NCBI RefSeq assembly: GCF_010692725.1
Contig: NZ_JAAFZB010000094.1
Span: 186,001-250,000, forward strand
Origin: Flavihumibacter soli
GTDB lineage: Bacteria > Bacteroidota > Bacteroidia > Sphingobacteriales > Sphingobacteriaceae
Direction of reading: 5' to 3'
DNA length: 64,000 bases
A program made the translations under genes and the position numbers. Positions 26,759 to 36,490 of this stretch are shown here, in pieces (position 1 is the stretch's first letter; each line of letters begins with the position of its first letter). The notes under the pieces were generated by a model. That model did not search any database and was not told where the DNA came from. It was given only the letters and a program-made list of their open reading frames with translations.

Positions 26759-26935
26759 GTTTATGGGCTTTCCATCCTGTCCGGCCGTTCCCTCTTTTTC
26801 TGCTGCCAAATACCTTAGGAATATAATTCTTCGGCCTTTCCGAAAAGCCGGGGGAATATTTAAATACAAACCAAAAAGGGATGCGGGTGTTTTAAGCGGA
26901 CAGCACACATAGACTGCTGTGACCCTATTCAGTTT

Positions 26936-29119
26936 ATGAGTAAAACAATTATAGTTTCCAACAGGCTACCGGTAAAGATTTCAAATGATGAAGGCAGTCT
27001 CAGCTTCTCATCCAGTGAGGGAGGACTGGCTACCGGCCTTGGATCTATTTATCAGGATAATAACAACATTTGGATAGGCTGGCCAGGCCTGGAGATCGGC
27101 GATCCGGGACAGCAGCAGGAAGTGATTGAGAATCTGCAATCAAGAAAGCTTTTGCCGGTCTTTTTAACCCAGGAGGAGATCAGTGAGTATTACGAGGGTT
27201 TCTCTAATGAAATCCTATGGCCTATATTTCACTATTACGCATCAACCTATACAAATTACCAGCAGTCCAACTGGGATTTTTATCAGTCTGTAAATAAAAA
27301 ATTCTCTGATGCTGTGTTGAGCATTGTGGAAGCAGGCGATACTATCTGGATACATGATTACCAGCTTCTTCTGTTGCCGGGTATGATACGGGCCAGGCAG
27401 CCTAAAGTAACGATCGGGTTTTTCCTGCATATCCCCTTCCCTTCCTACGAGATGTTCAGACTGATACCATGGCGTGCGGAACTTCTGGAAGGTATGCTTG
27501 GCGCTGATCTGGTTGGCTTCCATACTTACGATGATGTTCAGCATTTTATTAACGCTGTAGTCCGCATTTTACCTCACAACTCATCTTCCAACGTGATCAC
27601 GGTGAAGGACCGTCCGGTAGTCGCTGAGGCCTTTCCGATGGGTATCGATGATCAGAAATATGCCTCATTGCCTGAACGGCCGGAGGTACAGGAACAGATT
27701 ACACACTTAAAGGAAAATTTTCTGAATCAGAAGGTTATTCTATCTGTAGACAGGCTTGACTACAGTAAAGGCATTCTTCAACGGTTGATGGCCTTCGAAC
27801 AGTTGCTGGCGCTTTACCCTGAATATGTCGAGAAAATTGTTTTGTACATGATCGTTGTACCATCAAGAGACGCTGTACCGCAATACAAGGAATTGCGTAA
27901 TGAGATTGACAAGCGGGTCGGTAATATCAACTCCCTCTATCGCACCATGGACTGGACGCCTATCCACTATTTTTACCGTTCGTTCCCGATAGAAACACTT
28001 TCAGCATTATATAATATGGCTCACGTAGGCCTTGTCACTCCGATGCGGGATGGAATGAACCTGGTAAGTAAGGAATTCGTGGCTAGCAAAACAGAGAATA
28101 CAGGGGTGCTGATATTGAGTGAAATGGCGGGTGCTTCTAAGGAGTTACTGGACGCTCTGATAGTAAATCCAAATAACATCGGCGAGATCATCCAGGCAAT
28201 TGTTACGGCATTAAATATGCCTGAAGAAGAACAAAAGAACCGGATGGAACAAATGCGGTTGGTGGTATCCCAATTCAATGTATTTCACTGGGTGAAGGTT
28301 TACATGGACAAACTCGCTGAGGTTAAAGAGCTACAAAAATCAATGCAGTCAAGAAATGTTGACTCTGTGGTTGCGAAAAGGATCAGGAGCAACTATCTGG
28401 CTGCTAAGAAGCGTATACTTTTTCTCGACTATGACGGTACCCTGGTAGGCTTTAACGCGAATATCAATAAAGCTACCCCTGACCTGGACTTATACGACAT
28501 CATTAAAAGACTGGTTCAGGATGAGAAGAATAAAGTTGTGGTTATCAGCGGAAGGGATTATAAGAAGCTGGAGGAATGGTTTGGCAACACGGGGGTCCAC
28601 ATGATATCGGAACATGGTGCCTGGCAAAGGTCAAAGGATCAGCCATGGGAAAGTATCCGCGGACTAAACGATCAATGGAAAGAAGATATATTCCCGATCT
28701 TAAAGACTTATGTCGACCGCACCCCCGGAGCCTTTATTGAAGAAAAAAGCTTTTCCCTTGTCTGGCATTATAGAAAAGCGCAAAACGGCCTGGGAGAATT
28801 ACGGTCGAATGAACTGATCAACAACCTGGCATATCTAACCAAGGACCGCGGGTTGCAGCTATTGCCAGGCAATAAGGTGATCGAAATAAAAAACATTGAG
28901 GTTAACAAAGGTAAAGCAGCCTTAGGCTGCCTGTATAGTGATGATTATGACTTCGTATTGGCTATCGGTGATGACGATACTGATGAGGATATTTTCAAGG
29001 CTTTACCGGAAACAGCATATACCATTAAGGTTGGAAGTACCGTGTCAGCAGCTGCCTATTATTTACGTAGTCCGAATGAAGTACGAAATTTTTTAAGGGA
29101 GCTTTCAGAGCCTGTTTAA
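26936..29119 (+). CDS. otsAB: Bifunctional trehalose-6-phosphate synthase/phosphatase (OtsA-OtsB fusion)
   Basis: This 727-residue fusion makes trehalose from UDP-glucose and glucose-6-phosphate and then removes the phosphate. The GT20 synthase (about 1-465) has IVSNRLPVKIS, WIGWPGLE, IHDYQLLLLPGMIRARQ, HIPFPSYEMFR, VDRLDYSKGILQRL and MRDGMNLVSKEFVASK. The HAD phosphatase (about 490-727) has LFLDYDGTL with Asp498 and Asp500, VISGRDYKKLEEWF, SEHGAW and AIGDDDTDEDIF. Both halves appear catalytically intact. It is convergent with the GH15 gene, 4 nt apart, and the region also encodes a trehalase and a mechanosensitive channel, pointing to osmoprotection. Confidence 0.96.
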   Translation: MSKTIIVSNRLPVKISNDEGSLSFSSSEGGLATGLGSIYQDNNNIWIGWPGLEIGDPGQQQEVIENLQSRKLLPVFLTQEEISEYYEGFSNEILWPIFHYYASTYTNYQQSNWDFYQSVNKKFSDAVLSIVEAGDTIWIHDYQLLLLPGMIRARQPKVTIGFFLHIPFPSYEMFRLIPWRAELLEGMLGADLVGFHTYDDVQHFINAVVRILPHNSSSNVITVKDRPVVAEAFPMGIDDQKYASLPERPEVQEQITHLKENFLNQKVILSVDRLDYSKGILQRLMAFEQLLALYPEYVEKIVLYMIVVPSRDAVPQYKELRNEIDKRVGNINSLYRTMDWTPIHYFYRSFPIETLSALYNMAHVGLVTPMRDGMNLVSKEFVASKTENTGVLILSEMAGASKELLDALIVNPNNIGEIIQAIVTALNMPEEEQKNRMEQMRLVVSQFNVFHWVKVYMDKLAEVKELQKSMQSRNVDSVVAKRIRSNYLAAKKRILFLDYDGTLVGFNANINKATPDLDLYDIIKRLVQDEKNKVVVISGRDYKKLEEWFGNTGVHMISEHGAWQRSKDQPWESIRGLNDQWKEDIFPILKTYVDRTPGAFIEEKSFSLVWHYRKAQNGLGELRSNELINNLAYLTKDRGLQLLPGNKVIEIKNIEVNKGKAALGCLYSDDYDFVLAIGDDDTDEDIFKALPETAYTIKVGSTVSAAAYYLRSPNEVRNFLRELSEPV

Positions 29120-29123
29120 AAGA

Positions 29124-30905
29124 TTACAAAAAGACTGGTCGGTCCAACTTTATAGCAATACGGTAGGCCGCGTTCATTAAACCGACATGGCTGTATGCCT
29201 GCGGGAAATTACCCCATTGGCTGCCTGTTTCTTCATCAACATCTTCGCTAAACAATAGCAAGTGATTTGAATATTGTAACAGGTTTTCGAATTCACGAAT
29301 CGCATCGTCGAGACGACCCACACATGCGAGAGCCTCAACGTACCAGAATGCACAAATAAGGAATGTGGTTTTTGGCTTTCCGAAATCGTCAGAATGAAGA
29401 TAGCGGTAAAATAGTCCACTGGGAGTTCTAAGTTCCTTCTCCAGCGCAATCAGATGGTCCTTCGCCCTATCGGATGCTGGATCAAGATAATTCATCATGA
29501 TCAGCTGTAAGGTACTCGCATCAAGATGCGGACTGTCCACTGCATGGGTATAAACTTTCCGCACAGGATCATAGCAATCTTCTATATGTTTGGCCGCCCG
29601 ATTTTTAAGCGATATGGCTTTTTCCACAAGGGCATTGTCACCAATTGCCATTGCTATCTTCTCTGCTGCGGAACACCCTGCCCATTGAAACAGGTTGCTG
29701 TAACAGTGTATATTGGCAATGTTTCTAAACTCCCAGATCCCCGCATCCTTTTCATCGATGGTCCGTTCCACCTTAGATAGCAGGAACTCTATCCAGCGGG
29801 CTGAATCCTTTCGTTCAGAAAAAACGAAGCGGTGATCTGTATAAAGGGGAAGTAAAGAGATCAATACCTGCCCATAGATATCGTTCTGTATGTGCTCATA
29901 AGCCTGGTTTCCAACTCGTACCGGTTTGTTGCCCATATACCCTTCAAGATGATCAAGGGTCTTTTCATAGAGATTCTTTTCTCCTGTTATCCCATATAAG
30001 GGTTGGTAACGAAAATTCTCCGAAACAGAGATGTCGCTCACGTAATTAAAGTACCGTTCCATTTCTTCGAAATGACCGATGTGGTTTAAGGAATTTATCA
30101 CGTAGAATGTATCCCTTAGCCAGCAAAAGCGGTAATCCCAGTTTCTGCCGCTTCCCGGGAACTCTGAAAGACTTGTAGTCCCGGCCGCGATAATGGCGCC
30201 GGTATCTTCATATTGATGAATTTTAAGGACCAATGCCGAACGAATCACACTACGCTGGTAGAAGGTAGCAATAGAAGAATGTTTGATCCATATACGCCAG
30301 TAAGCTATTGTTTCGCGCAGAAAATGTTCGGCCGTGCTTATTAAGGGAGCCTCCAGGGGATTACCATAGGTCAACACCAGGTATTTAGGTTCGTTAAGCA
30401 CACTCAGTTGCTCATCTAAGACATAATTAATCGGAATATTCGTGGTCAGACGGATATTCTCGTCAGCACCCCGATATTCTATATGGCTACTACCCCGGTG
30501 AGATTTTAATTGTCTTTGCCCGTAGTCGTATGAAGGCTCACACTTAACCCGGATCCGGGGGCTTCCCTTCAACACTTCCACCTTCCTGATAAGCATTAAT
30601 GGCTTAAAAAACCGCTCGAACTGGTTGAAGCGGGGAGCAAAATCTGTCACCCGATAACTGCCCTCTGAGCAGGTTATCTCCGTGCAAAGAACATTGGTAT
30701 TCTCAAGGTAATATTGCTCTGAGGTATAATTTCCTGCCGGGAGAATAGTGAATGACCCACCTTTTTCTCTATCCAGCAGGCCGCCAAAAACAAATGAGCT
30801 GTCGAACCGTGGCCAGCATAGCCATTCAATATTCGTGTTTTTATGAACATGTGCGAGGTATCCGCAGTTTCCGATAATGCCCGTTTGATATATATGCTTC
30901 TCCAT
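29124..30905 (-). CDS. GH15 glycoside hydrolase (glucoamylase/trehalase-like)
   Basis: This 593-residue cytoplasmic GH15 enzyme hydrolyses alpha-glucosidic bonds with inversion. The N-terminal beta-sandwich begins GIIGNCGYLAHVHKNTNIEW. The catalytic (alpha/alpha)6 barrel has NWDYRFCWLRD starting at Asn255, then GEKNLYEKTLDHLEGYMGNK. The probable acid is Glu392 in AGIWEFRNI and the probable base is Glu554 in LLLFSEDVDEETG, followed by QWGNFPQAYSHVGLMNAAY. GH15 genes are commonly adjacent to otsA/otsB in bacteria and several act on trehalose, but glucoamylase activity cannot be ruled out. It forms a tail-to-tail pair with otsAB. Confidence 0.93.
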   Translation of the reverse strand: MEKHIYQTGIIGNCGYLAHVHKNTNIEWLCWPRFDSSFVFGGLLDREKGGSFTILPAGNYTSEQYYLENTNVLCTEITCSEGSYRVTDFAPRFNQFERFFKPLMLIRKVEVLKGSPRIRVKCEPSYDYGQRQLKSHRGSSHIEYRGADENIRLTTNIPINYVLDEQLSVLNEPKYLVLTYGNPLEAPLISTAEHFLRETIAYWRIWIKHSSIATFYQRSVIRSALVLKIHQYEDTGAIIAAGTTSLSEFPGSGRNWDYRFCWLRDTFYVINSLNHIGHFEEMERYFNYVSDISVSENFRYQPLYGITGEKNLYEKTLDHLEGYMGNKPVRVGNQAYEHIQNDIYGQVLISLLPLYTDHRFVFSERKDSARWIEFLLSKVERTIDEKDAGIWEFRNIANIHCYSNLFQWAGCSAAEKIAMAIGDNALVEKAISLKNRAAKHIEDCYDPVRKVYTHAVDSPHLDASTLQLIMMNYLDPASDRAKDHLIALEKELRTPSGLFYRYLHSDDFGKPKTTFLICAFWYVEALACVGRLDDAIREFENLLQYSNHLLLFSEDVDEETGSQWGNFPQAYSHVGLMNAAYRIAIKLDRPVFL

Positions 30906-30986
30906 GTAAGACCTGAGTGATTATTGTATTCCATTTATAATCGCTTAGCAGTCAGCAACAATTAAACCACTAATTTGCGCTCGCGA

Positions 30987-32060
30987 CTATTTAACCCGGC
31001 CGGTTTCGATTTCTGCGCGTGTTTTAGGAAGGCATTCCGGATAGTTTTTTTGGATAAAGCTAATGAGTCCCTCCCTGACATGGCATCGAAGGTCAAACAC
31101 ATCAGATGAATTTCTACCACTAACAAGCGCTCTGATCACTATGCTGTTTTCGCGGGTATCTGTAACCTGCAATGCCATCACCCTCCGGTCCCATAAAGTA
31201 TCAGTCTCAAGCAGGCGGCCCAGCTCTTCCTTAATTTTTTCAACAGGTGCGGTATAATCAAGGTACAGGAAAACACTCCCAATTAATTCAGCGGTAACCC
31301 TCGTCCAGTTCTGGAAGGGTTTTTCAATAAAGTAGTTTATCGGAAGAATTAGCCTTCGCTGATCCCAGATCTTTATTACGACATAGGTCAATGTGATCTC
31401 TTCCACCCGGCCCCATTCATTTTCAACGATCAATACATCGTCTATCCTGAGAGGCTGAGTAAACGCTATCTGGAAGCCAGCAAGGAGGTTTCCTAAAGAC
31501 TTTTGGGCCGCAAATCCAATAATGAGACTGCCGATTCCGACACCTGTGAGCAGACCGGTGCCGACCTTCCGCATACTCTCAAAACTCAGAAGCACAACCC
31601 CAGCTGTGACTATAACAATCAATCCAACAATTATTTTGTGCACAAATTGTAGTTGCGTCCTGAGCTTCCGCTCCTTCAGGTTGTCATCCTTATTAAGGTC
31701 ATGCCTGTGATAAAAATAATCCTCAAGAATCTCTATGATCTGGATAAGAATGATTGCGAAAACGATTGTGTATAGTATTTCGATGAATTTACTGACCGGA
31801 CCATGATATGAGTCGCGCATCCGCATGATCGGCACCGAAATGTTAAGCAAAAGCAATGGCAGAAAAAAGTACATCACTTTATGCATGTGTCGAATGATCG
31901 ATCTTATAAGGAACTTCCGGGAAACGCGGGCATAGTAGCGGAAAATACGGCTTAGGATAAGCTTGATCAGTAAGCCCGTAAAAATTGCGCAGAGGGCAAT
32001 ACTGATATTCAGAAGGGGAGCGGGATACTTGTTGAACAGTTCATCAAGGGTATTTGTCAT
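30987..32060 (-). CDS. MscS-family mechanosensitive channel
   Basis: The ATG at 32060 (3 codons inside the longest frame) gives 357 residues with at least three N-terminal membrane helices, followed by the pore helix GTGLLTGVGIGSLIIGFAAQ (Gly/Ala-rich, as in MscS TM3). The beta domain has GNLLAGFQIAFTQPLRIDDV and the cytosolic vestibule extends to about 340. It opens under membrane tension to release osmolytes during hypo-osmotic shock. Its position between GH15 and trehalase genes fits with a trehalose-based osmotic balance module, all on the minus strand. Confidence 0.93.
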   Translation of the reverse strand: MTNTLDELFNKYPAPLLNISIALCAIFTGLLIKLILSRIFRYYARVSRKFLIRSIIRHMHKVMYFFLPLLLLNISVPIMRMRDSYHGPVSKFIEILYTIVFAIILIQIIEILEDYFYHRHDLNKDDNLKERKLRTQLQFVHKIIVGLIVIVTAGVVLLSFESMRKVGTGLLTGVGIGSLIIGFAAQKSLGNLLAGFQIAFTQPLRIDDVLIVENEWGRVEEITLTYVVIKIWDQRRLILPINYFIEKPFQNWTRVTAELIGSVFLYLDYTAPVEKIKEELGRLLETDTLWDRRVMALQVTDTRENSIVIRALVSGRNSSDVFDLRCHVREGLISFIQKNYPECLPKTRAEIETGRVK

Positions 32061-32110
32061 AAAAAACAAACGATCAAAGAACCCATTTGGTTTAAGAGGC
32101 TGGGAACCTC

Positions 32111-33700
32111 TTATTCTTTAGCCCTTGTATCGTCTATCTGGTATTTATTCATAAGCTTCAGCAACACGCCATTAGTCCAGCCAAATCCATCCTGAGAAGG
32201 GTATTCTCCGCCACCTGCTTCCAGATTAGTATCCATTACATTATACTTTTCCATTAATTTACCCGTCCTATGGAAGACCTTTATGTTCAGGTTGGCCCAG
32301 CGCTCTGCTATCGCCCTGGCCAGGTCATGATGACGATAATTCTCAAGACCCTGTATCGTCATCCATTGCAGCGGCGCCCATCCGTTGGGTGCATCCCATT
32401 GCTGCCCGGTATTGTTCAGCGTAGTCGTAACTCCACCGGATTTAAGGAATTTCAACCGGATATTTTCGGCTACTTTCTTTGCCTGTGAGCCGGAACTCAT
32501 TTTAAAGAATAAAGGGTAAGCTGTAGCCAGACTGGGAATCCGCATTTGCTTTTTGGTGCGAAAATTATAATCATAGTAGTATCCATCCTGTTCATTCCAG
32601 CAGTACTCATTCAAAAATTTGATTCGTTTCTCAGCACGCGATTTATAGTCCGCCGCTTTCGCAGAATTCCCCGTCTTGGTATATATTGCGGAAAGCATTT
32701 GTTCCAACCCATACATGAGGCTTGTCAGATCCACAGGTATAATGTCTGTTGTTTCGATTGTCAGGATACTTTTCCCATCAGCAAACCAGCGACTGCTGAA
32801 GTCCCAGCCACTGGTAGCACCTGAGCGCAAATGTCTATACATCTCTTCCGGCTTCCGTTTAGAGGAGACTGCAGTTAACGAGTCTTCCCGGTAACTTTCC
32901 TGCCGGGGCGCCTGACGATCATCCCAGTAACGGTTCATGCTATAATCGTCTACCCTTACCAGATACCTGTCTGCAGCACCGTTATCTAATTTACCTTTAT
33001 CTGTTCGCATCCAGTAACGGTACTCATTTTCAAGTGCAGGAAGAAACTCCCGAAAGACACTATCCCCTTTTGTTTCAGCCAGCAAGCCCACCATTAGCGA
33101 AAAGAACGGGGGCTGCGAGCGGCTTAAGTAGTAGGTTCTGTTCCCGTTCGGTATATGACCATAGGTTTCAATGAGATATGCAAAGTTTTTAACCATGTTC
33201 TCCATCAATTCCGACTCGTTGCTTTCCTGCAGACCAAGCATGGTAAAATAGGAATCCCAGTAATATATTTCACGGAAACGCCCTCCCGGAACGATATAAG
33301 GGTTTGGTAAAGGAAGCAGTGAGCTACCCTCTACTACATTATCAGGATTGCGATGCAGTAAAGGCCATAATTCCTTGATATGAATTTTTACGCTTTTGGA
33401 TGTATCCGATTTATATGCACTAACCGGATTCACCGGCACAATAAAATTGCTGTCGATAAAGGACCTGAACGTGAATCCGGACCTGTTCCTAAGTGACCTG
33501 TAATCAGCTAAAATTTCCTGCGGTTTCCTTTTGGGAATGCAATCCACAAAAGTTTTTCCATCCGGAAATATCTTTTCCATCTGAACATTTGTAAATAATT
33601 CAGCGTAGATGACATCCGGAGTTTTAACTATTCGGCTTGTCTGGGCCGAGGTCTCATAAGACAGTACCAGGAAGAGAATCAGGACGGAAACTTTACTCAT
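32111..33700 (-). CDS. treA: Periplasmic trehalase, GH37
   Basis: The ATG at 33700 is preferred because it begins a signal peptide (MSKVSVLILFLVL, cleaved near ETSAQ); 11 extra upstream codons look non-coding. The 529-residue GH37 enzyme hydrolyses trehalose to two glucoses. Signature 1 PGGRFREIYYWDSYF is near residue 138 and signature 2 QWDAPNGWAPLQW lies in the C-terminal third. The general acid is in TSGWDFSSRWF and the base is in NLEAGGGEYPSQDGFGWTNG. Being secreted, it degrades external trehalose, in contrast to the cytoplasmic otsAB product. A hairpin lies 60 nt upstream. Confidence 0.95.
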   Translation of the reverse strand: MSKVSVLILFLVLSYETSAQTSRIVKTPDVIYAELFTNVQMEKIFPDGKTFVDCIPKRKPQEILADYRSLRNRSGFTFRSFIDSNFIVPVNPVSAYKSDTSKSVKIHIKELWPLLHRNPDNVVEGSSLLPLPNPYIVPGGRFREIYYWDSYFTMLGLQESNESELMENMVKNFAYLIETYGHIPNGNRTYYLSRSQPPFFSLMVGLLAETKGDSVFREFLPALENEYRYWMRTDKGKLDNGAADRYLVRVDDYSMNRYWDDRQAPRQESYREDSLTAVSSKRKPEEMYRHLRSGATSGWDFSSRWFADGKSILTIETTDIIPVDLTSLMYGLEQMLSAIYTKTGNSAKAADYKSRAEKRIKFLNEYCWNEQDGYYYDYNFRTKKQMRIPSLATAYPLFFKMSSGSQAKKVAENIRLKFLKSGGVTTTLNNTGQQWDAPNGWAPLQWMTIQGLENYRHHDLARAIAERWANLNIKVFHRTGKLMEKYNVMDTNLEAGGGEYPSQDGFGWTNGVLLKLMNKYQIDDTRAKE

Positions 33701-34001
33701 ATCTTTCTGTTTTAGCTTAAGAAAGATAAGCAATTACTGAGAATATAAGCTCAGCATAAAACCGATACCACACTCCATGTTCATGGAATGTAGTATCGGT
33801 AAATGCTGCATCCTCCGTGATCAACCTGATTCTGAAGGACCGAACTTTCTTTATCTGTTACACTCTCCGTCCTGATGCGACTCAGCGCTACTTGCTAAGC
33901 CGATTTTCTTATACTTCCTACGAGGGCCAACCGACCAGCAATCAGTGATAATATTCATGTTCTGAGGTTAGGTAATATAAATGGTTCGTTTACAATTAGT
34001 A
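33701..34001. other. Spacer between trehalase and the PAP2 gene
   Basis: About 300 nt. It holds an 18-bp hairpin at 33761-33800. The remaining sequence to 34001 shows no recognisable gene or repeat. Confidence 0.5.
33757..33800 (-). terminator. Probable intrinsic terminator between the PAP2 cluster and trehalase
   Basis: Arms 33761-33778 and 33783-33800 form an 18-bp stem with a 4-nt loop. Two plus-strand mismatches become G-U pairs in a minus-strand RNA, which shows the structure is read in that direction. Four T follow the stem. It would end transcripts arriving from 34002-35543 and insulate the trehalase gene. Confidence 0.65.
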
Positions 34002-35543
34002 TTAATTTGAGCCGTCGGTTTTTGCTCGGTCAATCGCCAGATTTCCGATTTTCTGACCTGTCTGCAATCCAACTTCGCAATCTGCACGATAATGTATGCC
34101 TCCATACATTCTTGAGTTTGAGGCTTCAGTTGCCATCATTGTATAATCTGCGGATCTCTCTGGTGCCAGATAACCTAATATCGTGGCTGCAGCAGCACTG
34201 AACGTAGAATGTCCTGAAATGTAGGCAGGGAAATTAGGTACGCCGGTTAAAGTTTTAATCCGCGGATCTAATTGGCATGGCCGGGCGTTGAAATAAAAAT
34301 ATTTCGTATTCCAGCAAATAATAGCCGCATCCATTAATGATGAGTTAAGCAGCGCATAATTTCTTGCCCAGCGGATCTCACTCAACTGCATATTCACAAA
34401 GTCGTCTGATGCTATTGCGTTCCAGTGACCTACCGGCGTATAGGTTGCCACTCCGTCGGCCCAAAAGTTGACAATTCTCATCCGCTCTTTCGTCGGGTTG
34501 GAGGTGAAGTCTAGTACTTCATCGAGTTCCTTTCGCATCTGAGGACTTGTTGCAGAGGGCGGAGGACCAGGTCTTAATGACGCAATGATAGCAGGGTCAA
34601 AAAGTAAGGGCTTCACATTGCCGAATAGAGGAAGCATCGGCGGACGCTTGGGAGTTTCCAGCGATATCCAGGGAGTTTCGCCTTTTGCAATACAATCAGC
34701 TTCTAACTTGGTCCAGATAGCCGGATTCCCTCCCGCGACACCCATACCATCAGTTTTGGCCCTTTGTATCACCTGGCGTGCCACCCAACGGCCTAAGGAA
34801 TCTCCGGCGGCAAGATCACTCTTCACATTCGCTCCGCTCCAGAGACGGTAGGTTTTTTCCTGTTCGGCCATCTCCTTAATGTAATCAATGTCGGCTGGAA
34901 ACAATAGCTTCATCAACTCAAATGAGGCACCGGAAACTACGGCGTCCTCCGATGGGTAGGAAGGCAGTTCGTTTTTCGTAACTGAAACTTCAATACTTGG
35001 GTCTGTTTTATATGGCGCCGGCCGGTTATACTGTGTCTTGTACTTCCAGGCATGAATTAAAGCATCATACTGTGCTAAGCTTAAATAAGCATAGGCCCGG
35101 GCAGCGTACGGCGGATTGGAGAAAGGAAATTCCGGATATGAAAAAGGGTTAGCAGCACTGGGTACGGGATAGGTTCCGTCTTCATTCTGATAAGGTGGTA
35201 CATTGTGTTTGGCCACCAACTGACGCATTATCTCGTTCCATCGCAGCACGCTTCCGACTTTCCAGTAATCAATAATTTTCCGCTGTTCAGAAGTAATATT
35301 TGAGCTGAGCGTTTTAAGCTCTTTTAATTCTTCCTGGTATGAGGATGAATTTACAGCCTCGGGCGCAGGCATAGCGAACCCCGCTGAAGAAGAAACAATG
35401 AATGGTTTCCAGTCGCCACCATTTATGTCCTGTGTAGCAGGGGCAAGTTCCGGATAATCTGAATTTGATTCAATAATATCCTTATTGCACGACATCACCA
35501 GTATGAATAATCCTACCAGTGAATAGGTAATTATTTTTTTCAT
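34002..35543 (-). CDS. PAP2/vanadium-dependent haloperoxidase-family lipoprotein 1
   Basis: This 513-residue lipoprotein has Cys19 (FILVMSC). The C-terminal acid-phosphatase/haloperoxidase active site is complete: motif 1 KYFYFNARP, motif 2 SGH in YISGHSTFSAAAATILGYL, and motif 3 SRMYGGIHYRAD with the Arg, His and Asp all present. The family includes membrane phosphatases and vanadium haloperoxidases; with a lipid anchor and about 500 residues, automatic annotation as haloperoxidase is common, but halogenation is unproven. Phosphatase activity in the periplasm is equally consistent. It is the third gene after a paralogue and an outer-membrane protein, 4 nt after the latter. Confidence 0.85.
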   Translation of the reverse strand: MKKIITYSLVGLFILVMSCNKDIIESNSDYPELAPATQDINGGDWKPFIVSSSAGFAMPAPEAVNSSSYQEELKELKTLSSNITSEQRKIIDYWKVGSVLRWNEIMRQLVAKHNVPPYQNEDGTYPVPSAANPFSYPEFPFSNPPYAARAYAYLSLAQYDALIHAWKYKTQYNRPAPYKTDPSIEVSVTKNELPSYPSEDAVVSGASFELMKLLFPADIDYIKEMAEQEKTYRLWSGANVKSDLAAGDSLGRWVARQVIQRAKTDGMGVAGGNPAIWTKLEADCIAKGETPWISLETPKRPPMLPLFGNVKPLLFDPAIIASLRPGPPPSATSPQMRKELDEVLDFTSNPTKERMRIVNFWADGVATYTPVGHWNAIASDDFVNMQLSEIRWARNYALLNSSLMDAAIICWNTKYFYFNARPCQLDPRIKTLTGVPNFPAYISGHSTFSAAAATILGYLAPERSADYTMMATEASNSRMYGGIHYRADCEVGLQTGQKIGNLAIDRAKTDGSN

Positions 35544-35547
35544 CTTA

Positions 35548-36480
35548 TTATTTAGCTTTGGATGAATTAAAATCGATTATATAGTCTATTCCAGCCAGGA
35601 AACCGGTTGCTTTTCCTACGTTTCTCCCTGAAACGGTTGTCCATACATTCGCATGAAATCCCAACGATGGCAGGTTATTCAGATAATGTTTGCCTTCAAT
35701 ACCTAGGCGCGTACTATTCATTTCATTGCTTACGAAAGGCATGTCGTTTTTCCGGATGTCGAAACCGCCGAAAGAGGTCATATTATCTATAAATAATTCT
35801 GCGATATTATGACTTGTGCGATAACCGGTGCGAAGCTGAAAGTTTCCTGCATCGGGCATTTTAACCATAGAGGAATTTATCTGGCGATCGGTATAATAAG
35901 CTGGGCGGTCTATTTCGACATTTCCCCTGTGCATGTAAGCAGCGGATATAGTGGCGAATATCTTTTTGTATTTATAATCCGCAATTAACCGTCCGCTGAG
36001 TACCTTACTCCCCAATCCTACTGTCATCGGCATAAAATCTATATTATAGTCATTAGTCGGAGCAGAATAACCTGCGACACCTAAGAGGGCGACCGTCTGA
36101 TTGCCGAACTGCTTTTTTAAAGGCCGCCATTTTACAAATACAGAGAAATCCTGAAAGCCATGGAGACCGCTGAGAGTTCCCCTGGTAGCTTTGGTCGACA
36201 TGTACGGGAGAGAAGCCATAATATTAAGATCGTTGCTTATCCCGTAATTCAACATCAGCATCCCTGTTTGAGTTGAGAGCTTGCCTATGTTGTCATTGTT
36301 ACGTTTAAAAGTTCCTTCCCAATATTCTTCCCAGCTATTGTATGCATAAGAACCTGCCACACATAATCGTTGTTTACCCATCATTAATGCATCCTGTTCG
36401 GTCTGCGCTTTCAGGGTAACTGGAAAGAGGATCAATATGGTCAGACCTAGTTTGACCAAATTGGCTACAAATATCTTCAT
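35548..36480 (-). CDS. Outer-membrane beta-barrel protein (transporter-like) between the two PAP2 genes
   Basis: This 310-residue protein has a signal peptide (about 1-25, ending TLKAQ). The mature sequence is rich in alternating aromatic strands (MGKQRLCVAGSYAYNSWEEY; NYGISNDLNIMASLPYM; FSVFVKWRPLKKQFGNQTVA) and resembles small outer-membrane transporters of the MetA-pathway/porin type, 12-16 strands by eye. The location between two PAP2/haloperoxidase-like genes with spacers of 4 and 10 nt makes it part of one operon. Its role is unknown; it might pass the enzyme's substrate or product across the outer membrane. Confidence 0.8.
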   Translation of the reverse strand: MKIFVANLVKLGLTILILFPVTLKAQTEQDALMMGKQRLCVAGSYAYNSWEEYWEGTFKRNNDNIGKLSTQTGMLMLNYGISNDLNIMASLPYMSTKATRGTLSGLHGFQDFSVFVKWRPLKKQFGNQTVALLGVAGYSAPTNDYNIDFMPMTVGLGSKVLSGRLIADYKYKKIFATISAAYMHRGNVEIDRPAYYTDRQINSSMVKMPDAGNFQLRTGYRTSHNIAELFIDNMTSFGGFDIRKNDMPFVSNEMNSTRLGIEGKHYLNNLPSLGFHANVWTTVSGRNVGKATGFLAGIDYIIDFNSSKAK

Positions 36481-36490
36481 GATTAAGAAA

